Shown one piece after another: positions 1 to 4,597 of a DNA stretch of 9,242 bases. The notes beneath the pieces were generated by a model. It searched no databases. It saw only the letters and a list, made by a program, of their open reading frames with translations, and was not told where the DNA came from. The position numbers were made by a program, and so were the translations under genes. Within the stretch, counting starts at the first letter, position 1. The number at the start of each line of letters is the position of its first letter. The DNA is from GCA-002772825 sp964560655. Its GTDB lineage: Bacteria; Patescibacteriota; Minisyncoccia; GCA-002772825. The DNA is taken from positions 1-9,242 of the forward strand of contig CAZLLR010000022.1 in the NCBI GenBank assembly GCA_964560655.1, in the 5' to 3' direction.

Positions 1-7
1 TAGAAAG

Positions 8-39
8 CAACGGCTAATCTTTAAAAGGATTAGCCGTTG
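8..39. repeat. 12-bp hairpin of the CAACGGCTA family, copy 1
   Basis: The arms CAACGGCTAATC (8-19) and GATTAGCCGTTG (28-39) are perfect reverse complements around an 8-base loop. No clear U-tract follows on either strand (the reverse strand has only CTTTCTA), so it is not a convincing classical terminator. The outer nine bases of each arm recur in the hairpin at 4492-4527, while the inner pairs differ (ATC/GAT here, CCGA/TCGG there). It could end a forward gene lying left of the window, or be a dispersed hairpin repeat. The structure is certain; the role is unknown. Confidence 0.6.
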
Positions 40-65
40 AAGAGAAACCGCAATTAAGTTATTAT
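37..65 (+). promoter_or_regulatory. Possible sigma70-type promoter upstream of the pilin gene
   Basis: TTGAAG (37-42) and TATTAT (60-65) are separated by 17 bases, giving a plausible -35/-10 pair about 75 bases before the TTG start of the pilin frame. The -35 box overlaps the right arm of the hairpin at 8-39. The DNA is very AT-rich, so a chance match is likely enough to keep confidence low. Confidence 0.3.
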
Positions 66-141
66 ATATAGCAATGACCTTACAAGCTCACGACAACGAA
101 GAAAAGGTTAGCAATTAATAAAAAACTAGAAAAAGATACCC

Positions 142-670
142 TTGAATAAGAACAAAAATAAATTAGGTTTTACTTTACTCGAACTATTAGTTGTTATGGC
201 AATTATAGGACTTTTGGGTTCTATTATCTTTGCAAGTATGAACAGCGCAAAAAAACAAAGCTAATGATGCTTATGAAATAGATAATTTTAGAGAAATTAC
301 AAAAGCGATGGAATTCTATTATGATGATACGGGGGCATATTATATAACGCCTATAAATCCAAATTGTTATCCTACTTATTGTATTGATTGTTCAGACAGC
401 AATCAACTTGAATTTTTACAAGGATTGCAAGATAAAGATTACTTTACACAAGATGAAATAATAAATATGTTTGGTGGCGTCCCTTTAAAAAATCCTAGTA
501 AAAGAACATGTTATCTTTATAGTCCTGACGGACAAAGATACAAGTTCTTATCTATATTAAATGACCAAAATAAAATGCAAAATGATGGAGGTCTATTTGA
601 CGATAGATACGAAGTGGGAAATGATCTTCAATTTATCAACTGGAAAGGATTAGACTCCTATTTTCAGTAA
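142..670 (+). pseudogene. Type IV pilin/pseudopilin-like protein, frameshifted
   Basis: The frame opens at TTG 142 with a short lysine/asparagine-rich leader followed by G-FTLLELLVVMAIIGLLGS, the type III signal of type IV prepilins: prepilin peptidase would cut between Gly and Phe, Glu sits at position 5, and a hydrophobic helix follows. The zero frame stops at TAA 262-264. Removing one A from the run of seven at 249-255 joins it to a frame that continues to TAA 668-670, including an internal ATG at 308. The joined product would be about 175 residues. Its C-terminal part has the usual pseudopilin features: a D-T-G-A-Y-Y stretch after the N-terminal helix, several cysteines (NCYPTYCIDC) and a late SPDGQRYKF segment. 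Family members are membrane-anchored subunits of surface pili or secretion pseudopili. No Shine-Dalgarno sequence is seen; an in-frame TAG (127-129) limits upstream extension. The gene meets rplD tail to tail. The break could be a homopolymer error, slippage, or true decay; the downstream part is not visibly degraded. Confidence 0.8.
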
Positions 671-700
671 TTAATTATTTTTTATATAATTTTCAAGTGC

Positions 701-1366
701 TTAAACCTTCAATCGAGACTCTAATACTCCAAGAGAATCCTTAGCATCTAACATTATCAAGTATTTGGAAGACAATATATCTAGAAGATTAAGATTCTTT
801 ACCTCACCTACTCCCACACCGGAAATATTCCTGAAGCTTAAAGTGGTATCGATATTTTTAGTCGACATAGCGACAAGGGCAGCATTCTTCTTCTTTGTTG
901 TTAATTTTTCAAAACCTTTTATCTTAGATAATGATTTCAATACACCAACTGCCTCTTTAGTCTTAGCTTTATTTAAATCAACTTTGTCTAAAAATAAAAT
1001 CTCATTATCTTCTAACTTTCTAGAAAGGGCTACAAAGAAAGCTTTTTGCTTCATCTTCTTATTTATCTTTTTAGTATAATTCTTTTCACTTAATGGGCCA
1101 TGAGTAACACCTCCACCTTTCCAGATAGGAGACCTTGAAGAACCATGACGCGCTCGGCCTGTCCCTTTTTGTTTCCATGGCTTCTTACCTCCACCTGAGA
1201 CTTCACTTCTACCTTTTGCGTGAGCAACAGGAGTCCTCTTGTTTGCTTGCATAGATACAACCACCTGATGAACTAAAGTATCATTCCAAGACAAACCAAA
1301 GATCTTTGCAGGAAGCTCTATCTTCCCAGATTCTTCTCCTTTCTGATTGTATATTTTTGTTTCCAT
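701..1366 (-). CDS. rplD: 50S ribosomal protein L4
   Basis: 221 residues, normal for bacterial L4, which binds 23S rRNA domain I early in assembly and sends a long loop into the peptide exit tunnel. That loop is clear at about residues 45-90: a stretch with PVAHAKGRSEVSGGG, then KPWKQKGTGRARHGSSRSP and WKGGG. The remainder is the globular alpha/beta part ending in ESRLKV. The ATG start lies 20 bases after rplC in a same-strand run tuf-rpsJ-rplC-rplD; a lone AGG about 15 bases upstream is a poor ribosome binding site. L4 autoregulates the S10 operon in Escherichia coli, but nothing here shows that directly. Oddly, the expected next gene (rplW, L23) is missing: after the stop come 30 bases and then the 3' end of the opposing pilin gene. 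Confidence 0.96.
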   Translation of the reverse strand: METKIYNQKGEESGKIELPAKIFGLSWNDTLVHQVVVSMQANKRTPVAHAKGRSEVSGGGKKPWKQKGTGRARHGSSRSPIWKGGGVTHGPLSEKNYTKKINKKMKQKAFFVALSRKLEDNEILFLDKVDLNKAKTKEAVGVLKSLSKIKGFEKLTTKKKNAALVAMSTKNIDTTLSFRNISGVGVGEVKNLNLLDILSSKYLIMLDAKDSLGVLESRLKV

Positions 1367-1386
1367 AAAATCTTAATACCTAGTGC

Positions 1387-2004
1387 TTACCCCTTAACCT
1401 CTAACAAGGTTCCTCTTCTCCCGGGAATAGCTCCTGACACAAGCATTTCATTGTTCTCTTTATCTATTTTTAAAACTTTAAGATTTTTTACGGTAACTCT
1501 GTCGCTACCCATTCGTCCTGCCATCCTCTTGCCTTTCAAAACCCTCTGTAAGCCTCCAGCACCGATGGAGCCTGGCTCTCTTTCAGAGTGCTTCTGTCCA
1601 TGCGTCCTTGGTCCACCATGGAAACCATGTCTTTTTACAACACCCTGGAAACCTTTTCCTTTAGAGATACCGCTTACCTGCACCTTATCTCCTTCACTAA
1701 AAGTGGAAGCATCTATAATATCTCCAGCCTTCAGCCCAGAGACTTCTTTTTCTAACCTTAGTTCTTTTAAATATTTAAAACCTACCTTATCAGGAGATAA
1801 CTCAGCTAATTTTTTCTGAGGCTTCTTAGCACTCTTCTTTTTACCATAACCAAACTGGATGGCATCATATTTATCTTTCTCTTTAGTCTTTACTTGAGTA
1901 ACAACAATAGGCCCAGTGCTAATCAATGTAGCTGGGTATGCCTTACCATCCTTATCAAGATATTGTGCCATATTTTGTTTTACCCCAAGTATAAATTTCA
2001 TCAT
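1387..2004 (-). CDS. rplC: 50S ribosomal protein L3
   Basis: 205 residues, typical for L3, a primary 23S rRNA binder near the peptidyl-transferase centre. The N-terminus KFILGVKQNMAQYLDKDGKAYPATLI matches the L3 opening (ILGxKxGMxQ, then a V/P-rich strand) with Gln-Asn at the usual Leu-Gly. The central finger is at about residues 117-152: GKGFQGVVKRHGFHGGPRTHG and EPGSIGAGG. The C-terminal barrel has KGKRMAGRMGSDRVTVKNL and ends near GAIPGRRGTLLEVKG. Two adjacent ATG codons (2004 and 2001) could start it; the second gives the more usual MKFILG. The gene begins two bases after the rpsJ stop, so translational coupling is likely. No Shine-Dalgarno sequence is visible. Confidence 0.97.
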   Translation of the reverse strand: MMKFILGVKQNMAQYLDKDGKAYPATLISTGPIVVTQVKTKEKDKYDAIQFGYGKKKSAKKPQKKLAELSPDKVGFKYLKELRLEKEVSGLKAGDIIDASTFSEGDKVQVSGISKGKGFQGVVKRHGFHGGPRTHGQKHSEREPGSIGAGGLQRVLKGKRMAGRMGSDRVTVKNLKVLKIDKENNEMLVSGAIPGRRGTLLEVKG

Positions 2005-2006
2005 CT

Positions 2007-2399
2007 TTATAACATTTTTATTTCTATATCCACTCCTGCTGGCAGGTTAAGATTCGTCAATGCTTCAATAATCTTTGGTGAAGGAGATATTATATCGATA
2101 AGCCTCTTATGCACCCTCATCTCAAATTGCTCTCTAGCATCTTTATACACAAAAGATGCTCTATTTACAGTATATTTCTTTATCTCTGTGGGCAGAGGTA
2201 TTGGGCCCGAGATATTAGCATCATGACGTAAGGCGATATCGACTATCTGCTTTACACTTGAATCGAGGATCTTACTCTCATAAGCCCTAACTCTAATACG
2301 AAGCTTACTAGTTTCTTCAACCTTAGCTCCTTTTTTCTTATTTTCCCGCTTTTGGCGAGGCTCGCTCTTGGCGGCTTTTTTTGTTTTAGCTGTAGTCAT
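2007..2399 (-). CDS. rpsJ: 30S ribosomal protein S10 with basic N-terminal extension
   Basis: 130 residues against about 103 in Escherichia coli. The S10 fold begins near residue 32 (KLRIRVRAYESKILDSSVKQIVDIA) and includes the loop GPIPLPTEIKKYTVNRAS (65-82), the block EQFEMRVHKRLIDIISPS and the C-terminal strand LPAGVDIEIKML. S10 is a late-binding protein of the 30S head and is also the NusE subunit that bridges NusG/NusA antitermination complexes. The first 30 residues are an extra Lys/Arg/Glu-rich tail without predicted fold; no internal Met offers a shorter start, so the extension is probably real unless a non-ATG start is used. The gene lies 58 bases after tuf and two bases before rplC, as a translation operon. 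Confidence 0.96.
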   Translation of the reverse strand: MTTAKTKKAAKSEPRQKRENKKKGAKVEETSKLRIRVRAYESKILDSSVKQIVDIALRHDANISGPIPLPTEIKKYTVNRASFVYKDAREQFEMRVHKRLIDIISPSPKIIEALTNLNLPAGVDIEIKML

Positions 2400-2457
2400 A
2401 AGTCTTTATCTAGCTAGACACCCATCATTAATGTCGGATGCCTAACTAAATTAATCT

Positions 2458-3651
2458 TTAAGCTATTATCTTAGTTACAACTCCCGCACCTACAGTCCTG
2501 CCTCCTTCACGAATAGCAAATCTTTGCTTCTCTTCTAGTGCAACAGCAGAAACAAGTTTAACTTTGAAAGTAATAGTGTCTCCAGGCATAACCATCTCAG
2601 TTCCCTCAGGCAAAGCTACATCTCCTGTAACGTCTGTAGTCCTTATGTAGAACTGGGGTTTGTAGCCTGTGAAAAATGGAGTATGTCGTCCACCTTCATC
2701 TTTAGTCAAGATATACACCTCAGATTCAAATTCAGTATGAGGAGTTACAGACCCAGGCTTTACTAAGACCTGACCTCTTTCAAGTTCTTCTTTCTTTAGC
2801 CCTCTTACCAAGATACCAGCATTATCTCCAGCCATACCTTCATCAAGAGACTTATTGAACATTTCAATACCTGTTACAGTAGTCTTTCTTGTTTCACCAA
2901 GACCAACTATCTCAACTTCCTCTCCAACTTTAATCTGACCTCTCTCAATCCTTCCAGTCACAACAGTTCCTCTTCCTTCAATAGAGAATATATCTTCAAC
3001 AGGCATAAGGAAAGGCTGATCTATAGCTCTTACAGGATTTGGAATGTATTCATCAAGTTGTTTAGCAAGTTCTAGCACAGGCTTTGCCCACTCATCATCA
3101 ATTGACGTTGCCTCAAGAGCCTTAAGTCCAGAACCTCTAATGATAGGAGTAGTATCTCCTGGATATTCATATTTAGTAAGAAGCTCTCTAATCTCAGCTT
3201 CTACCAAGTCAATCATTTCTGGATCATCAACCATATCAACTTTGTTCAAAAAGACAATGATTGAAGGCACGCCAACCTGACGAGCAAGTAGAATATGTTC
3301 TCTTGTCTGAGGCATAGCTCCATCTGTAGCAGCAACTACAAGTATAGCGCCATCCATCTGAGCAGCACCTGTAATCATGTTCTTAATATAATCAGCATGA
3401 CCAGGAGCATCTATATGAGCATAATGCCTTTTATCTGTCTCGTATTCACTGTGGTGCAAGGCGATAGTAATACCTCTTGCTTTCTCCTCTGGAGCTTTGT
3501 CGATTTCGTCCATTTTCTCCATCTTTACTTTATTACCAGCCAAATTAAGCACATTTAAAATAGCAGCTGTTAAAGTAGTTTTACCGTGGTCGACGTGGCC
3601 TATAGTACCAACGTTTAAATGCGGTTTTGTTCTCTCAAATTTCTCTGCCAT
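2458..3651 (-). CDS. tuf: Elongation factor Tu
   Basis: 397 residues, full length. EF-Tu is the cytoplasmic GTPase that carries aminoacyl-tRNA to the ribosomal A site. Seen motifs: P-loop GHVDHGKT (18-25), switch I Thr62 in GITI, G3 DAPGH (81-85) with catalytic His85, G4 NKVD (136-139), and G5 SGL (174-176). Domains 2 and 3 follow, with FSIEGRGTVVTGRIERG near 227-245, the tRNA-contact segment GGRHTPFFTGYKPQFYIRTTDVTG, and the C-terminus REGGRTVGAGVVTKIIA. Differences from the Escherichia coli protein: switch I reads IALHHSEYE instead of INTSHVEYD, G3 has Ala for Cys, and G5 SGL replaces SAL. It leads a run into rpsJ-rplC-rplD; fusA, rpsG and rpsL are not upstream. Transcription probably starts near 3786, giving a leader of about 135 bases. 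No Shine-Dalgarno sequence precedes the ATG. Confidence 0.98.
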   Translation of the reverse strand: MAEKFERTKPHLNVGTIGHVDHGKTTLTAAILNVLNLAGNKVKMEKMDEIDKAPEEKARGITIALHHSEYETDKRHYAHIDAPGHADYIKNMITGAAQMDGAILVVAATDGAMPQTREHILLARQVGVPSIIVFLNKVDMVDDPEMIDLVEAEIRELLTKYEYPGDTTPIIRGSGLKALEATSIDDEWAKPVLELAKQLDEYIPNPVRAIDQPFLMPVEDIFSIEGRGTVVTGRIERGQIKVGEEVEIVGLGETRKTTVTGIEMFNKSLDEGMAGDNAGILVRGLKKEELERGQVLVKPGSVTPHTEFESEVYILTKDEGGRHTPFFTGYKPQFYIRTTDVTGDVALPEGTEMVMPGDTITFKVKLVSAVALEEKQRFAIREGGRTVGAGVVTKIIA

Positions 3652-3670
3652 ATTAGCTAAATTAGTTTTT

Positions 3671-3686
3671 AGACTAGTTATAGTCT
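3671..3686 (-). other. Small hairpin in the tuf leader
   Basis: AGACT (3671-3675) and AGTCT (3682-3686) pair around a six-base loop, and on the transcribed (reverse) strand the stem is followed by AAAAACTAATTT. It lies 20 bases before the tuf start codon, in the leader RNA. The stem is short and might be chance. Confidence 0.25.
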
Positions 3687-3792
3687 GGGTGTTAATACTT
3701 AATTGACCATAAGCACTAACCTCTATTTACCCTCTTATTATTAATAATTTTAATACCTAAAATAAAAAACTACGCACTGATGCGATTAGTCT

Positions 3793-3820
3793 ATTCTACT
3801 CAAATTATAAATTACGTCAA
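3793..3820 (-). promoter_or_regulatory. Probable promoter of the tuf-rpsJ-rplC-rplD operon
   Basis: Read on the reverse strand: TTGACG (3820-3815), a 16-base spacer, then TAGAAT (3798-3793). Both boxes are within one base of the sigma70 consensus. This is the best promoter-like pair upstream of tuf. The predicted start of transcription is near 3786. Just after it the leader contains CGCA-CTGA-TGCG followed by a T-run (3764-3770 region), too short a stem to call an attenuator. Confidence 0.55.
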
Positions 3821-3939
3821 GCCCCGTCGCTCGAGTAGGGCGGGGAAAGCCCCGTCTTAGGCACTCTTCTTTAATGTTTTTAGTAAATTTACCTAAAAAA
3901 CTACATAACACCGAACTTAGTGTGCGGGTAAGCCCCACT
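3820..3939. other. GC-rich intergenic patch with two similar small hairpins
   Basis: Within AT-rich intergenic DNA there are two compact stems: CGGGG-AAAG-CCCCG (3841-3854) and a stem around GGG-TAAG-CCC with outer arms AGTG/CACT (3919-3939). On the reverse strand both read GGGGCTT followed by C-rich sequence, so they look like diverged repeats of one motif; a third related copy, GACGGGGCTTGACG, overlaps the tuf -35 box (3815-3828). A reverse-strand frame of 61 codons (GTG 3971 to 3786) runs through it, but it covers the tuf promoter and has no recognisable domain, so I do not call it a gene. It may be a gene remnant or a repeat remnant. Confidence 0.4.
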
Positions 3940-3982
3940 TTCAAAAAGACAAGCTCAAATAAATACTTCACGACCTACACTC

Positions 3983-4010
3983 TTGACAAAAATAAACTAT
4001 CTATTATAAT
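3983..4010 (+). promoter_or_regulatory. Consensus sigma70 promoter for the small membrane protein
   Basis: A perfect -35 TTGACA (3983-3988) and a perfect -10 TATAAT (4005-4010) are separated by 16 bases. Transcription would start near 4017, leaving a leader of about 50 bases before the ATG at 4067. It is the strongest promoter sequence in the window and diverges from the tuf promoter. Confidence 0.8.
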
Positions 4011-4053
4011 ATATAAAATAGAAGTTTTTTAAAAAGAAGTCAAAACCTTAAAC

Positions 4054-4060
4054 GGAGGGG
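4054..4060 (+). promoter_or_regulatory. Strong Shine-Dalgarno sequence
   Basis: GGAGGGG ends six bases before the ATG at 4067, an ideal spacing. It decides the start and strand of the small membrane protein gene, which also has a long but unsupported open frame on the opposite strand. It is the only strong Shine-Dalgarno sequence in the window. Confidence 0.8.
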
Positions 4061-4066
4061 AATTAA

Positions 4067-4327
4067 ATGATAAGCACCTTTGCTATAGTAGGTATAATTG
4101 TAAGCGGCATTATATTAGCAGCTTTTATACCAACAGCGTCTTTTGTGTATTTTTTCATATTTTTTCTCAGAACGAAGACAGGTGGACTCTTGAGTCCTGA
4201 CGCAATAAATGTATTCGTAGGATTCACCATCATAGCCCTGCTCATAGACATAGGCACCTTGAAATACCGGTTATGGTGGTTTAACTGGATTAAAAAACTT
4301 CTAAACTTATTCAAAGGAAGTGAGTAA
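4067..4327 (+). CDS. Small hydrophobic membrane protein of unknown function
   Basis: 86 residues, not recognised as a known family. Residues 4-34 form a long hydrophobic stretch (one long helix, or two helices with a turn at Pro22), residues 47-64 form a second segment (VFVGFTIIALLI), and the tail from about 65 is aromatic and basic (KYRLWWFNWIKKLLNLFK), likely an amphipathic membrane-surface helix. A short loop RTKTGGLLSPD joins the segments. The gene is a single transcription unit: consensus promoter, strong ribosome binding site, and hairpins after the stop; an 8-bp stem (4318-4337) overlaps its stop codon. Its expression signals are better than those of the neighbouring housekeeping genes. 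Possible roles include a small channel, holin- or toxin-like peptide, or accessory membrane subunit, but the sequence decides none of these. That it is a real gene is well supported. Confidence 0.75.
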   Translation: MISTFAIVGIIVSGIILAAFIPTASFVYFFIFFLRTKTGGLLSPDAINVFVGFTIIALLIDIGTLKYRLWWFNWIKKLLNLFKGSE

Positions 4328-4337
4328 ACACTCACTT
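4318..4337 (+). other. Hairpin over the stop codon of the small membrane protein gene
   Basis: AAGTGAGT (4318-4325) and ACTCACTT (4330-4337) pair perfectly around a four-base loop; the stop codon TAA (4325-4327) lies at the top of the stem. It lacks a U-tract and may protect or modulate the 3' end together with the terminator that follows. Confidence 0.45.
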
Positions 4338-4349
4338 TAACCTCTAACC

Positions 4350-4389
4350 AAGCCGCCCATTGGAATTAACTTTCCTTTGGGTGGTTTTT
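4350..4389 (+). terminator. Rho-independent terminator after the small membrane protein gene
   Basis: AAGCCGCCC (4350-4358) pairs with GGGTGGTTT (4379-4387) using two G-U pairs that work only in the forward transcript. An inner GGAA/TTCC pairing extends the stem, and a run of five T (4385-4389) follows. Position and polarity fit termination of the forward gene ending at 4327. Confidence 0.65.
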
Positions 4390-4394
4390 ACTAT

Positions 4395-4430
4395 AAACAG
4401 CTCATTCATCAACTAGCAAGTGAGCTGTTT
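4395..4430. other. 10-bp inverted repeat in the convergent region
   Basis: AAACAGCTCA (4395-4404) and TGAGCTGTTT (4421-4430) are perfect reverse complements around a 16-base loop. The T-run is weak, ending in CTGTTT on both strands, so it may be a modest bidirectional terminator between the forward membrane gene and the reverse tig gene. Confidence 0.4.
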
Positions 4431-4431
4431 A

Positions 4432-4454
4432 GTGTCAATGTGGCACGTTGACAC
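4432..4454. repeat. 23-bp near-palindrome, copy 1
   Basis: The arms GTGTCAATGTG and CACGTTGACAC flank one central G. They are reverse complements except for one position, which is a G-U pair in forward RNA. The same sequence, with a central C and a changed last base, recurs at 4540-4562. The odd length, symmetry and repetition suggest a protein-binding operator or recombination-type site, or a short dispersed repeat. The function is unknown. Confidence 0.6.
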
Positions 4455-4491
4455 TTTTACTGAGAGAAAAAAGTGGGTTTCCGAGTAAAAG

Positions 4492-4527
4492 TTCAACGGC
4501 TACCGAGTTTTTTCGGTAGCCGTTGAA
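4492..4527 (-). terminator. 15-bp hairpin of the CAACGGCTA family, copy 2; possible tig terminator
   Basis: TTCAACGGCTACCGA (4492-4506) and TCGGTAGCCGTTGAA (4513-4527) are perfect reverse complements around a six-base loop. In the reverse transcript the stem is followed by CTTTTAC, a weak U-tract, so it could terminate tig, whose stop is about 60 bases before it. The outer arm sequence is shared with 8-39. It is bracketed by the two 23-bp near-palindromes. The structure is certain; the terminator role is moderate. Confidence 0.55.
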
Positions 4528-4539
4528 AACCCTTACACT

Positions 4540-4562
4540 GTGTCAATGTGCCACGTTGACAG
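4540..4562. repeat. 23-bp near-palindrome, copy 2
   Basis: TGTCAATGTG (4541-4550) and CACGTTGACA (4552-4561) surround a central C. It matches copy 1 (4432-4454) at 21 of 23 positions. It lies between the tig stop and the 4492-4527 hairpin. Conservation of the asymmetric base (T on the left, G on the right) in both copies shows they share ancestry rather than being independent palindromes. Confidence 0.6.
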
Positions 4563-4574
4563 TTGATAGTAGAC

Positions 4575-4597
4575 GTTGAAAATCCTTATTTTTCAAC
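4575..4597. other. Hairpin overlapping the tig stop codon
   Basis: GTTGAAAA (4575-4582) and TTTTCAAC (4590-4597) pair perfectly around a seven-base loop that contains the tig stop (4586-4588). The left arm with following bases (CGTTGAAAATCCTTA) is also a near copy of 4521-4535. It has no U-tract of its own. Confidence 0.4.

Noticed and set aside
249..264. Programmed -1 ribosomal frameshift in the pilin gene
   Set aside because: The downstream frame requires +1 (or loss of one A); a -1 shift does not reach it.
673..691. AATTAT/ATAATT stem between the pilin gene and rplD as a shared terminator
   Set aside because: The stem is only six A/T pairs and could easily be chance, although a terminator is expected here.
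3764..3784. Attenuator at the start of the tuf transcript (CGCA-CTGA-TGCG plus T-run)
   Set aside because: A four-base-pair stem is too weak to terminate transcription; no leader peptide or alternative fold is seen.
3786..3971. Reverse-strand 61-codon frame upstream of tuf
   Set aside because: It starts at GTG, has no ribosome binding site or known domain, and runs through the tuf promoter and two hairpins; a gene remnant is possible but not supported.
4063..4335. Reverse-strand 90-codon frame opposite the small membrane protein
   Set aside because: The forward strand has the promoter, strong Shine-Dalgarno site, and a coherent membrane protein; the reverse frame has none of these.
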